DNA of 64,000 nt from Clitoria ternatea (Eukaryota; Streptophyta; Magnoliopsida; Fabales; Fabaceae), in NCBI GenBank assembly GCA_037962975.1, contig CM075676.1, positions 95,178,001 to 95,242,000 of the forward strand. The letters are read 5' to 3'. Under the pieces are notes generated by a model. The model searched no databases and was not told where the DNA came from. It was given only the letters and a program-made list of their open reading frames with translations. Below, piece by piece: positions 11,635 to 23,895 of this stretch. How positions within the stretch are numbered: the stretch's first letter is position 1; every line of letters starts with the position of its first letter. The translations under genes were made by a program, and so were the position numbers.

Positions 11635-11828
11635 TTAGGTGCTCATTTCTGTCAAATTTTCATAATGGGTACTATTCATATGAATACTGAATTTTGTGAA
11701 TAGTGAATTTTATAAATAGTAAATTTTGGTGAGTAATACTAAATTTATCCACAGCAATGTTCTAATACACGGTGGTTCATTAAAATTGTCAAAAACAATC
11801 CAGAAAAAGTCAAATTTGAGTGGGAGCA

Positions 11829-12651
11829 ATGGCAACAGATGAAGGAAAGGTGAAAATTAAAAAGTTCAATGGTGCAGACTTTGGCTTTTGGAAAATGCAT
11901 ATTGAAGATTATTTGTATCAGAAGAAGTTGTACTAACCTCTCCAAGAAAAGAAACCAGATGGCATGAAGGATGATGAATGGAACCTTCTTGATAAATAGG
12001 CCCTTGGGGTTATCCGATTGTCATTATCCTATAATGTTGCTTTCAACACTGCAACAGAAAAAACCACGGCAGGTCTCATGGAGGTACTTTCCAACACGTA
12101 TGAAAAGCCATCGACTTCAAAAAAAGTTCATTTGATGAGAAGGTTGTTTAACTTGCGGATGACATAAGGCGGATCAGTAGCCCAACATCTCAATGAACTT
12201 AGCTCAGTCACAACCCAATTAAGTTCAGTTGGAATCAAATTTGATGATGAGGTACGAGCATTGATACTTTTATCTTCTCTTCTAGAGAGTTGGAATGCTA
12301 TTGTCACAGCTGTGAGTAGCTCAACAGGAAGCAGTAAGATAAAATTTAATGATGTTCACGATCTGGTTCTTAGTGAAAAGATCCGACGGAGAGAGTCAGG
12401 TGAATCATCAACCTCTTCAGTATTGCATATAGAGTCAAGAGGAAGAAATTCAACCAGAGGAAATGGTCACGGAAAATCAAAGGACGGGCGGTCCAAATCC
12501 AAAAATCATCGTAATTCCTAAAACTTGAAAACTATCGAGTGTTGGAATTGTGGAAAGACCGGGCATTATAAAAATCAGTGCAAGAGTACACCAAAGAATC
12601 AGGAGGCGAAGACGGAAGCAAATGTTGCTTCCATCTCAGGAAGGGATGATG
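11829..12651 (+). pseudogene. Copia gag, broken by stops
   Basis: From the ATG at 11829 one frame reads a Tork/TNT1-like gag: early motif KIKKFNGADFGFWKMHIEDY, a central helical part, a basic Ser/Arg-rich stretch and a CCHC zinc knuckle (CWNCGKTGHYKNQC) at about 12540-12581. Gag packages the element's RNA. Four in-frame stops at 11934, 11997, 12165 and 12519 break it, and the frame ends near 12651 before protease. The stops are scattered as expected from neutral decay. The host cannot make a full gag from this copy. Confidence 0.85.
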
Positions 12652-12659
12652 CATAATAT

Positions 12660-15600
12660 GCTCTTTGGAGAACAAGGAAGAATCTTGGGTGTTAGATTCT
12701 GGAGCATCCTTTCACGCCACTTCACAGAAAAATTCTTTGAGAATTATGTCCATGAAAACCTCGGTAAAGTTTACCTTGGTAATGAGAAATCTTGTGAGAT
12801 TGTCAGAAAAAGTGTAGTGAAGATTAAGCTGAACGGGTCTGTATGGGAATTAAAAAATGTTAGACATATTCCCGACCTAAAAAAGAACTTAATCTCAACA
12901 GGCCAGTTAGCCAATGATGGCTACACAAAAGTGTTTCATGGAGATCAATGGAAGATTTCAAAGGGTGCAATGATGATTGCTCGTGGTAAAAAGAGTGGTA
13001 CTCTTTACAAGACAACAGGAGCATGCAATTTGATTGCAGTTGCGGCAAATGAAAATCCCAATCTATGGCACCAGAGACTAGGTCATATGAGTGAGAAAGG
13101 GATAAAGATCATGCACTCAAATGGTAAATTACTAGGTCTTCAGTCAGTGGAAATTGACATGTGTGAAGACTGTATACTTGGAAAACAGAAACAAATAAAC
13201 TTTCAAACAAGTGGAAGAACCCCAAAGAAGGAGAGACTTGAGCTTGTTCATTCTGATGTTTGGGGTCCATCGGCTATCTCATCTCTTGGTGGGAAGCAAT
13301 ACTTCATGACTTTTATTGATGATCACTCTAGGAAGGTATGAGTATACTTACTTAAACATAAGTCTGAAGTATTTGAGGCTTTCAAGGTATGGAAAGCCAT
13401 GGTAGAAAATGAGACAGGGTTGAAGATCAAAAGGCTCAGAATTAATAATAGTGGTGAGTATGAAGACACCAGATTCAAGAAATTATGCTATGAGCATGAG
13501 ATTAAAATGGAGAGAATTGTGCCAATAACGCCTCAACACAATGGTGTAGCTGAGCGTATGAACCAAACGTTGACTGAAAGGGCCAGAAGCATGCATATGC
13601 AGTCAGGTTTACTGAAGCAGTTCTGGGCAGAAGTAGTCAACTCAACAACTTACTTAATCAATCGAGGTCCATCAGTACCATTGGAGCATAAAATACTGGA
13701 AGAGGTATGGAGTAGAAAAGAAGTAAAACTTTCACATCTTAGAGTTTTTGGTTGTGTAGCATACGTTCATATTAGTGATCATGGCAAGAATAAGCTTGAT
13801 CCCAAATCAAAGAAGTGCACTTTCATCAGTTATGGTGAGAATGAGTTTGGCTACCGCCTCTGGGATGATGATAACAAGAAGATGATTCATAGTAGAGATG
13901 TGATCTTCAACGAAAGAGTATTGTATAAGGACAAGCATAGCATAAACAACCACAACTCAGAACAGAGTGGACCAGTGTATGTAGAGGTGGATGATGTCCT
14001 AGAAAGTCCTATAGCTGAGAGTCCTCACCCAGAGGAATCAACTGAAGAAAGTAGTGAGCAGCAATCTGACACACTAGAGCCTCCTACTCCAGCTCCTGCA
14101 TTAAGAAGGTCTTCTCAACCTCATGTGCCTAACAGGAGATACATGGACTACATGTTGTTGACTGATAGAGGGGAGCCTGAAGACTTTGAGGAAGCATGTC
14201 AGACCGTGGATGCCAGCAAATGGGAGCTTGCCATGAAAGATGAGTTAAAGTCTTTAATCTCAAATCAGACATGGGAACTGACTAAGTTACCCATGGGGAA
14301 GAAGGCACTTCACAACAAGTGGGTATATCGATTAAAGGAGGAGCATGATGGCTCAAAAAGATACAAAGCCCGATTAGTTGTCAAAGGATTCCAGCAAAAG
14401 GAAGGAGTTGACTACACTGAAATATTTGCTCCGGTTGTGAAGCTCAATACTATAAGGTCTGTGTTAAGTATTGTTGCCGGTGAAGAACTCTATCTTGAGC
14501 AGTTAGATTTGAAGACTGCATTTCTCCATGGAAACTTGGATGAGGAGATATGCATGCACCAACCTGAAGGATTCTCAGAGAAAGGAAAAGAGAATTTAGT
14601 GTGCAAATTGAAGAAAAGCTTGTATGGCCTGAAACAAGCTCCAAGACAGTGGTACAAGAAGTATGATAGCTTTATGCACAAGGAAGGTTTCTAGAAGTGC
14701 AATGCTGACCACTATTGCTTCTTCAAGAGAAGTAAGTCCGATTATATCATTTTGCTACTTTATGTTGATGATATGTTAGTAGCAGGTTCAGATATGGATG
14801 AGATTATAAGTTTAAAGATGCAGTTGTCAAAAGAGTTTGACATGAAGAACTTAGGCCCAGCAAAGAAGATCCTTGGAATGCAAATCACATGAGATAAGCA
14901 AAGAAGAATGTTGTAGTTATCTCAGGAGGAGTACATCAATCGTGTCTTGCAAAGATTAAATATGAGCAATGCCAAATCGGTTAGTACAACTTTGGCAAGT
15001 CATTTTCATCTATCCAAAGATCAGTCCCCTCAAACAAAAGAAGAAAGAGAATTTATGGCTAAAGTTCCATATGCTTCAGCCATTGGAAGTCTGATGTACG
15101 CAATGGTCTGTACGAGGCCAGACATTGGACATACAGTAAGAGTTGTTTGCAGGTTTATGTTAAATCCAGGTAAAGCTCATTGGGAAGCTGTCAAATGGAT
15201 TTTAAGGTATCTACGAGGCACGCCAAAGAAGTGTTTGTACTTTGGTAAAAATGAATTAAAAGTACAAGGCTACATAGATGCAGATTTTACAGGTGAAGTT
15301 GATCACCGAAGAAGTACCACTGGTGTCATATTCACTGTCAGAACTACAGCTGTTAGTTGGATGTCACAGATACAAATGATTGTAGCCTTATCCACTACAG
15401 AGGCTGAGTATGTAGCAATTATAGAAGTCAGTAAAGAATTAATATGGCTTCAAGGTCTGTTAAAAGAGTTGGGATTCATCCAGGAGAAGAGTGTTTTGTA
15501 TAGTGATAGTCAGAGTGCTATACATCTGGCGAAAAACTCAACATTTCATTCCAAAACAAAGCATATTGGTCTTCGTTACCATTTCATCAGATCTCTTCTT

Positions 15601-15723
15601 GAGGGTGAGGTGTTAACATTAAAAAAGATTCAAGGAAGTATGAACCCAACAGATATGTTAACAAAGGTGGTGACTATTGACAAACTGAAGTTGTGCTCAA
15701 CTTCAGTTGGCCTACTAGGATAA
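12660..15723 (+). pseudogene. Copia pol (protease-integrase-RT-RNase H), broken
   Basis: The protease active-site motif (WVLDSGASFHAT) is at 12686-12721 in a different frame from both gag and the later pol, so indels lie on either side. From about 12745 to the TAA at 15721-15723 one frame holds the rest. Integrase has the HHCC finger (WHQRLGHM..CEDCILGKQ), catalytic Asp in HSDVWGP and TFIDDHSR, and Glu in HNGVAERMNQTL. RT has KARLVVKGFQQKEGVDY, LDLKTAFLHG, LKKSLYGLKQAPRQWY and the YVDDML centre near 14761. RNase H has YIDADF and STTEAEYVA. In-frame stops at 13339 (Trp codon position), 14692, 14890 and 14914 interrupt it. Domain order is copia-specific. Confidence 0.9.
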
Positions 15724-15781
15724 CAAGACTAGAGAAGACTACTGCATTGATCAAGGTGTGAAGACATATTGAAATCAGTCT

Positions 15782-15794
15782 TCAAGTGGGAGAT
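15782..15794 (+). other. Copia polypurine tract
   Basis: TCAAGTGGGAGAT sits directly before the 3' LTR, the usual plant copia PPT. Confidence 0.85.
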
Positions 15795-16204
15795 TGTTAG
15801 TCAAAATTGGCAAAATAGTTAGGCCAACAACCATACAAAATAAACATGTGGGCAACTCAAATGGTTGGTGGCCAACCATTTTTTTGTGTTCACATTGCCA
15901 AATTTCCTATAAATAGATACATTCATGGAAGAAGGAAATCATCTCAAGCTAAGAGTTCTTAGCATTCAAGGGAGAAAAACTTAGAGAGAGAAGTTTTTAG
16001 TGAGTGAAATCTTGGGTGTAATTGGGTTGTGGGTTGTGAGTATTGTAAACACTTTGTGTATCTTCCGTTTCTATTAGTAAAATATCTGAAGCAGTCCGGA
16101 GACGTAGGCATAATTGGCAGAACTCAAATCTTGTGTCTTATTATTCCGTATTTTTGCTTGTTCTCAAATCTGATCAAGGCGTGATGTTGCGAAATTTCCT
16201 AACA
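15795..16204 (+). repeat. Copia 3' LTR
   Basis: 410 bp copy of 11202-11620, TATAAATA at 15908-15915. It lacks a few bases present in the 5' copy, for example in the ACTCCATTATC stretch. It ends TAACA followed by TAGAG. Confidence 0.95.
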
Positions 16205-16699
16205 TAGAGTGTGTATAAAAAGTTGCCCGGACCCCAAATTCAAGAGGAATTTGATTATTGGTTGCTTGGTTATTGGACTCCTTCTCTGTGTGGGGTGTTT
16301 AATGTGAATGTTGATGGGTGTTATGAGAGTCATGGGTTGGTGATAGGGATAGGAGTTGTTATTCAAAATGGTGTTGGAGAATGGGTATGTAGGTTTTCTG
16401 CTAATATTGGTGTTGAAAATGCTCTGCTGGCTAAACTCATTGCAATTCGAATAGGTGTAGAGATGCTTTGGAGAAGAGCGTTTCACGATAGCTTGTGTGA
16501 AAGCGATTGCAAGCAGTCGTTGGATTTGGTGGACTGGAATATAGGGGGTTCATCTGACCTACGATATGAAAGTGTGATTACACAAATTCAAAGTTTATTC
16601 ACCAAAAAATGGAACATCTTACTATGTTGGGTCTTCTCTAGTTGTTTTACATTCCACTTCACCCAGAAAAATAGGTCTGAAATAATGGATGTAATTTAG
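16205..16699 (+). pseudogene. RNase H-like (RVT_3) fragment of a LINE-type element
   Basis: An open stretch of about 160 codons resembles the plant RNase H-like domain found at the end of non-LTR retrotransposon polyproteins: FNVNVDGCYESHGLVIGIG with the first catalytic Asp, VVIQNGVGEWVCRFS, then a helix with NALLAKLIAIRIGVEML where the family usually has an acidic residue and this copy has Lys, then ESDCKQSLDLVDW. No ATG begins it, because the copia element at 11202-16204 entered upstream; the frame continues from 11150-11201 across the insertion. A domesticated RVT_3 gene is possible, but no other exons are visible, so a dead LINE 3' end is likelier. Confidence 0.65.
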
Positions 16700-17960
16700 A
16701 ATCCGTGATTGATGAATAATCATCGGGGAAAACTAGAAGGAAGGGACAACCTCTAGTATATCCCTAATGCAAATTAATCTCAAATACCTAACAAGATAAA
16801 AAACAAAAAGGAATCTTAATACATCTTGGTTAGCACTTGACAGCACTGTCAAGCAGCATTAGGAAAAAGATATATACTGTTTCATATAACCCATGCTCTT
16901 CACTTACATGAGGAGCTGGCTGGTTCTATTCTATTCCCCTTCCCTTAAGCTAGCAATGCCTAGCCCCAAGCTCATAGGCCCAATTCTTCCTACTAAACCC
17001 TAATTTAGGGGGAAAAAATTCCTTTTTAAAGTTAATTCTAATCACATTTCTTTTGCATTTCCTTAGCTTCTTCAATTCTGGATGCCACATTTTGTTTGTT
17101 GGTACTGTCCAACATCTTCAAATTATTCTTCACTGTCAACCGGAAAACTTTGATATATGTTGCAATCATTATGGTTAGTGCATCAATACCTGTTTACACA
17201 TTACACAAAAAGTTAATTCTTAGCTCACTATTTTCATCTCTGTTTGCACCGATTAATAGAAAAAAAGCACACAAACAGCTAAAATCGTATGGTTAGACTT
17301 TTCTAAGGCAACAATAATGTAAAGTTTTGCTAGTTTAAGGTGCTTTTAAAGAAGCTAACCGGGGGAACTTAAAAAGTTGAGTACGTAAGAAGTTTGACTT
17401 ATTATACTATTTTCTTCAGGTTCTATTTTAAAAAAATATATAAGATTAAATCACACAAATCAATATTTACATTATGTTAAAGAATTAACTTTTTTTCTAA
17501 AAATACCTTTTATTAAACGGTTAAAATAGGAAATGTGACCAAGTAATTTCTATAATCTCTAAAAATAGATAAGGCTATGAAAATAAATTGATTATTAGTT
17601 TATCTAGAAATGTCTAGTAATTTCTAGTAAAAGAAACCAAGAAATAAGTTTAATTTTTCTCTTACTTGAAAGACCAAAAGTAATTCTTTAATTCATTTTG
17701 CAAAACCTATAAGCACTTGTGGAGAAGTTTCAAAGTGGCTCTTAACAATGTGAATTTGTCTTTAGTTTATAAATCACTATCCAATGTTTTGTACTTTGTG
17801 AAAGTCAGAAATTAAATTCCTTGCCAATTTTACTCTCTAAAATATGCACTTCTCAAAGATCAAACTCTCTCTCTTCCTATTCCATGCAATATATATAGTC
17901 AAGATTCATGTTATTTTGTTTTGCTATCACAGTAAAATTTGGTTGATAACTTACGAATTT
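16700..17960. other. Intergenic, no gene seen
   Basis: Ordinary AT-rich spacer downstream of the 5-phosphatase gene; it should hold that gene's 3' UTR near 17.7-17.96 kb. An 8-bp-arm palindrome (CTTGACAGCACTGTCAAG) lies near 16837. I see no coding signal. Confidence 0.6.
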
Positions 17961-20900
17961 TCAACAATAATATGAACTTCTTGTAGATTCAAGGTCATCA
18001 ATGTTCTGAAAGTTGTGAGTGGAAACTTTCTTCTTTTGTCCCCTGAACATAACCTCAACTTCTACCATAAATGTTGCACAAACAGGTCGATGATCAGAAA
18101 ACTTAAATTCTTTTCTGACGTACGAAAGTTGCTGTATTCCACTTCCATGCCACAAGATTCTATCACACCTACAATCCTTCATGATTCAGGTTCAAAAGAA
18201 ATGATGTAAATATACAATGTGGTCCCAAAAAATTTATTACTTAATTTGTGTTGCTTTTGTTCCTGAAAAATTCGGTTTATATTAATTGGTCACTAAGGAA
18301 ATGAACTTATCATCAAGTTGATAAGTCTAGTGAACCAATTTGTATAAATGCAAAATTTTGAGGATCGGACCAAAGCAAGTAAAGTAGTTGAAGGACCAAA
18401 TTGTGTATCTACTTTAGGAAAATGTCATGAATTATTCAAACTGATACATACCAAGCTGGAGTTCTCCTTTTGTTCTTTGAAACTTTTACACCTTCAACAT
18501 AGTAGGTGTCTGAGTTGAAGGCATATTTGTAAGTAGGTGCAAAGTAGATCTTCCCCTCTTTCCACCCCTTAAATACACGACCTGCTTCCCTTTCCATTTT
18601 AAGCTATGGAAAGAAAAAGTTACAGTGCAAAAGAAACTAGAAGTCACCACCAAAGATAGATGGTACACTCCATGGAACTCCAATTGAATTTTTGAGAAGA
18701 TTATGAACATGTCAACATCAATATTTTCCATTTCATGCATAAAGGTTTTTTTAGTATTTATTGTACAAACTTTTTAAAACAGAAAACAATGTATCAGTTT
18801 TGTATTAAAAGTAAAAATAAAAAATAGAAATGTCTCCTGTATAAGCTTTTGAAAACAAAAAATGAGATGATAATTTTGTAATTAAAATTAAAAAAAAAGA
18901 GATGGAAATTAAAATATTTTCTCAAACTAGATAGCGCGCTATCAAAACTCACAAAGTATGGATTCATTATCTCAACAACAATGATATGAATTCACTTTCC
19001 AAATCACAAAGAAGCAACATGTGTATATGATACTCAAATAAAGACAACATTCTTAAGCAAAAGAAAACTACCTGATCCTTGTTAAAAAGAGCATGCCAGT
19101 CCTTCTCTTCCAAAAGCCTTTTTGCATTATCATAACTCAAAGAAATTCTGTAGTTCAAGTCCCCAAACCATATGATTCGGCTACAGAAATTTGTTTCCAC
19201 GTAATCAGAAATTTTGGGACCATAGATAGAGAAGAAAACTACTCAATGTTATAAGCAATTGAGAAATCCTGCATTCATAACTTAATATAAAGAGTTTCAA
19301 ATGATCCTCACTCATGATCTAAAATTTTGTCAGGCATCCTAGTGTATGGTGATTTGCAAATTCTTGGAAATTGAGTGTTCTTCAGAATCTCTATGACATC
19401 CAGATTCCTGCGACGCTCATCGCCCTCTTTCTCTCCAGATGCCAAATGACTACATATGAAGCAAAAACTTGTCTGATAAAATGACATGCTCACTGATATG
19501 CAACCCTGCAGCAACAGAACAAACAAGGTATTGCGGATAGCAACTTCACTTTATATTAAGTATATGTTTTCCAATGATACTATGCATCCACATGCATTGA
19601 ATAAAAGAAAGGACAAAACTTACGTGCAGATGCTTAGGTGCTTTTGATGTTGTTTTTCGATTAGAATTGAAATTTCATCTTGTTAACCCACAAAACAAAG
19701 GTCAAAGATTAATATTTAGCTGGGTTATCGAAGTGAAACTTTAATTCTGATTGGTGAGCAACACCTAAAACATCTAAAGAAAGTCACCTGAGTTTTTCCT
19801 TAAAAGAATTGACAAAAATGCTTCTTTAGACTACCTTGTTGCCAAGGCAACCCATGATACCACGGCTAGTGCAACATATTCTCAAGTGGCCTACATACTG
19901 AACAAGTTCCTTCTTCATCCACACACTCACGAAAATTCCAACCATTTGCTTACAAGCAACAAGGCTATATTTCATCTGATTAGTTGCCAAAGTAACTGGA
20001 ATTGAGAAGTTTTCATCTTCATCTTCGGTGGAAGAATCGTTCGAATTGAAGGTTGATTCTTGGCAGCGAAAGCAGAAATCCTTGTTAGAAGCCTTCCTTT
20101 CCATCTCAGTAACACAGTTACAACTTTTTAGCCTCTTCCCATTTACTTTCTTGAAAGTTTTCTTGATCTTCTTCAAAGAAGGCTTTGGGAAGAACAAGGA
20201 GCCGCCAAATGATCCTTTAGAAGCCAAATCTGAACGACCATTGAGTGATTGGTTTATTAAGGCAAGCCATTTTGCAGCAGGCTCATTATCCTCTAGTACC
20301 AGCACATTTCCAGCATTTAAAGGGACAATCTCCTGAAAGCTGCAAAATTGAAGACATTTTATATTAAGTTTACCATTTTTAATCTTACTTTCTGTTTCTT
20401 TTTTTGGTCTGAAAAGATGACTTTTGAAACATGTTAACATGTTTGAGTGAGTTCTTCTAAAAAAGAACATCAGAATCTGAAAATAAATCAAATTTGAGAT
20501 TATTTTGAAAGACTATAATGAGTAATTTTGAAACAAAACAAGGAATAAAATCTCTTAAAAACGATCTCCATTTATACAATATTAATATCACTTGCTTTCT
20601 TTTTAGTGGGGGTATCTTTGAGGTGTAGAGATCATTGAAATGAATTTTACCTTCAAAGTCTTTTCGGTAGAAGTATCTATATGGCTAGGATTCAAACTTG
20701 TATATGCTTAAAGGAAAAGCAAAATCACTTGTTTTAACCTCAAACAAACAGACCCCAAACTAAAGCTGAAATCTTTTCCTGCCTAACAATGCACTACTAG
20801 TTATTCAAAGTTCTTTTATGGTTCAAACAGACAACACATGTGCCAGACTATATTGGCAAAGGTCAAAGTTTTGAACATCCAAAATTATAAATGGCCCTTC

Positions 20901-23171
20901 TCTTTGACAAAGTGAGGTAGTTAACTCCCTTAGAAAGAAGGGCATACTCTTGACTAAACTATGGTATTAAAATTGAATTGGTTAGTCGCTTTCAGAACAC
21001 ATCAATGTTTGAATCAGTTTTGAACCGATAAAAATCAGTAGTTGTTTGTTGCGTTCAAACGAGTTGGCCATTAAAGACTAAAAATATTATTTTTTATTTA
21101 TAATTTTAGCTCTAGTATTTTCAAACTATGGTATTGTGTTTTTTATTAATAATTATTGGATCACGATTCAACTACTAAACTATGAATTAATGACTTGATA
21201 GAGTTTGATGACCAATCCGATTTAATGATTAGATTCAGAAGCATGAGAGAGAGAGCGAGCATATTGCATACCCCAAAACATACATATCTGGTTCATTCCG
21301 AACCTGAAGAAAATCACTCAGATCAAGGTCACCATTGGGGCATAGCCCCCCCACATTCCATGTTGCTGCAAAAACTCTAAAGAATAAAAACAAGAAAATA
21401 AAAATGATCATTAATCTGGTCACACATATTGTACTAACATGAAGCTATATATTCAATTCTTCAAACTAACTCATCTTATAAATATGATACCTGAAATTTT
21501 GAACTGCTTCACCAGAAGACATAGAAGGTTCCGAGCCTCGCTTTTCTATGGTTGAATCAGAAAGTGTATCTACCATGAAAATTAGAGATTGGTCAAAGTG
21601 TTCATGCCAAGATGAACATAATTTGCGTAGAATGAAGGTGTAGCTGAAACATATGAAGTGTGTATAAGGTTTTATTATTATTCTTAGTACTTAACATCCT
21701 CTGGTAATGAGAGAACTAACACACAGTAAAAGTTAAGGGTACAATATATAGTGGATAACAAATAGAAGAACAGAAGAGATGGACATGTTAATGATTCCTG
21801 CACACCAGCTTAAAGTTTAAACTTTAATATATTCTCAAATTTGGAACAAATCACTAGATGTTCCCATCTTTTCTTACAATTTAACAAGCACTAAGATCAA
21901 CTCAAGATCTTTTTTTCGGTTTAACCACGAGTATCCTCAATCAGAAACTATCCGATTCAAGCTGGATACATCCACATCATGATGTGACTAACTCTCCCAA
22001 TGATAATTTTTTCTATCAATAAGACTCAAACCCAAAACCTTACTTATGGGGAATCAAACATGTATCACTTAAGTAAATCCCGTCGGTAATATCAACTCAA
22101 CATCTAATCTTTGTAGTTTTTACCAATTTTCCACAAATTATTGCTAAAGGGGAAATAGAAAGTTAAATTCTCCAAACCAGTGATGATAAATCAGGATACC
22201 ACATCCCTAAGCAAGAAAGGTATATGCATTTTCTCAATTCCCACTAATTATCAATTAACAATAAGAAAGCATATTTTGTGGCATGATGAAAAAAGATTAA
22301 GATAATTAACATTGTGAAGAGTAAAAATGCATCCACCACTCTAGTTGCTTCACCAGCTGAAAAACAAGCATGAACATATTCTTATGAATTACATTTAAGA
22401 AAATTCTGAATGTTCCACCTTGCCACTATGAACTTTCAGTTATCAGTTAGGCCAGCTCATCTCCTAAACTTTACAGTTCAGATGGAATTTAAAAAAACCA
22501 TCATCATGCTTGTACAATGAAATAGAGGCAGAAAAAGAATTTTAAGTCAAAGGGATACAAAGAAACAATAAATATTCCCTTTCACAAAAAAGTAACAATT
22601 TTATTTTATAATAAATATTCTCTCTTCAAAAGGATAGTAGTGATTCCAACTTTTTAAGACAGCATATTGAAATGCTTAACGATATCTCCATAACAATGGC
22701 CAAAAGAAATTAACAATATATATGTTTGATCACCCATCATACAAAAAGATTATTCTAAGCATTTCCACATCTTCACATACACACATAGCCAGAGTGAATT
22801 TCCATAGAACTCACCAAGGGAATCATTACAACCGCTTTCCATTGTCCTTCCATTTCTCTCTCTCATGGCCAAAACTTTCCACAGAAACGACTGAAATCAC
22901 ATATTCAGAAGAATCATTAGAAAAAAGTTTCAGCATTTAATCAAGTTTAAGATGTAAACATTACTCAACCAATACAGAATCAGACACATGAATAGAGAGA
23001 TTCAAGATTGTCATCTATTAAATAAATATCTTCAAGAAAGTGAATAAAAAACACAAAAGAAGTAACTAAAACAACATATTTAATAAAACAAACCTGCTTT
23101 TTCCTCTGTTGATTGCTTGGTATCATATCTGAAACTGCTTCTGGTTGTCTATCCTCGAATTCATTGTCCAT
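17961..23171 (-). CDS. Type I inositol polyphosphate 5-phosphatase, 10 exons, 541 aa
   Basis: The enzyme removes the 5-phosphate from inositol polyphosphates and phosphoinositides in signalling and membrane traffic. Exons (low-high): 17961-18168, 18452-18603, 19072-19180, 19312-19505, 19835-20339, 21272-21376, 21491-21643, 22311-22356, 22815-22890, 23094-23171; all introns are GT..AG and phases agree. Motifs: ATWNVGG (122-128), FQEIVPLNAGN (154-164), a basic then acidic linker (about 185-275), YSLVACKQMVGIFVSVW, SHLASGEKEGDE, the catalytic IIWFGDLNYRI (388-398), PAWCDRIL (471-478) and FSDHRPV (496-502). Every residue expected for the Mg-dependent exonuclease-endonuclease-phosphatase fold is there. 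The 46-bp third coding exon has a weak GTTAAT donor and is the least certain part. Length suits the shorter plant type I members; I cannot assign the ortholog number. Confidence 0.93.
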
Positions 23172-23639
23172 CTAAATTCCAAATAAAAGGGTTGGGGGAA
23201 TCAAGACTTGTACATTAGTGCATTCATGAAATGGTTGTTTCCCAGTAACTTTCAATAATAAAACTTGCAAAACGAAGCATTCACACCCAAAGGAAACATA
23301 CTCAGAATCTTATTTCCAAATTCTCAAGAACTGTTAATACTCAAACAACTGAGAAGAACAAAACAATGCAACAAGTATCCACTATTCCATTCTTTACCAC
23401 AAATCCAATGCTCCAAAACCACAACTATTTCAACACAAAAAATGTCATTAATTGAAGAAGCAAATCCAAGTCAACTAGAAAACATTTCCACCCTTGAAAA
23501 ATGGGTTTAAATCATAAATGTGATTCTCATAAAGTCAACTTGTCATGTAATGCCCTTCAACCTTCAATTATCAAAAAGATTTTTTTTTTCTTTTTAAGGG
23601 AAAAGACTATAAACTCGTAAAAAAGGAAAAGAAGAAACC
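23172..23639 (-). other. Probable 5' UTR intron of the 5-phosphatase gene
   Basis: On the minus strand a donor-like CATTCAG|GTTTCTTC lies at about 23639, and the sequence just before the start codon reads GGAATTTAG|ATGGAC. An acceptor AG directly before the ATG suggests an intron in the leader, common in plant genes and often expression-enhancing. Confidence 0.4.
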
Positions 23640-23885
23640 TGAATGATCCTTGTTCTAGGATTGAGAACTCTCTCACTCTGGTACTATGCAACAGAAAAAG
23701 GGTATAATCTTTCTCTTCTAATGAGTCATAGAACCTCAACATATATACCAAAGACAAGTGTTTGATGATTTCCAAAAGGATAGAAGAGGAGACAGAGAAA
23801 TAGGAATAGGTGCAAAAAGGTGGGGGGGTAGGGTCCTTCTTACTCAAGAGATTGGAATGAAATTTTTCATAAAAAGAAAAAAAAT

Positions 23886-23895
23886 TATATATATA
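23886..23895 (-). promoter_or_regulatory. Candidate TATA box of the 5-phosphatase gene
   Basis: TATATATATA about 245 bp upstream of the inferred leader exon end. It is the best TATA candidate before the gene, but the region is AT-rich. Confidence 0.35.

Larger units (their letters stand above)
11202..16204 (+). mobile_element. Complete Ty1/copia element (Tork-like), 5.0 kb, TSD TAGAG
   Basis: Two LTRs (11202-11620 and 15795-16204) have TGTTAG..CTAACA ends and are flanked by a perfect 5-bp duplication TAGAG (11197-11201 and 16205-16209). Between them are PBS, gag, protease, integrase, RT and RNase H in the copia order, then a PPT. The LTRs differ at roughly 20 sites plus small indels, so the insertion is older than elements A and C. 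The coding frame has several stops and at least two frameshifts. Confidence 0.95.

Noticed and set aside
11597..11640. Possible tRNA gene suggested by TGGTATCAGAGC
   Set aside because: It is the retroelement PBS, complementary to a tRNA end, without cloverleaf sequence around it. The same holds at 775, 9061 and 60414.
14450..14681. Two minus-strand ORFs within the copia RT region
   Set aside because: They are opposite to well-identified RT coding sequence and carry no motif.
16994..17012. AAACCCTAATTTAGGG, telomere-like
   Set aside because: Only one unit on each side of a small palindrome; no array, so not an interstitial telomeric repeat.
20028..20336. 102-codon plus-strand ORF
   Set aside because: It lies opposite the large exon of the 5-phosphatase gene (19835-20339) and is its antisense shadow.
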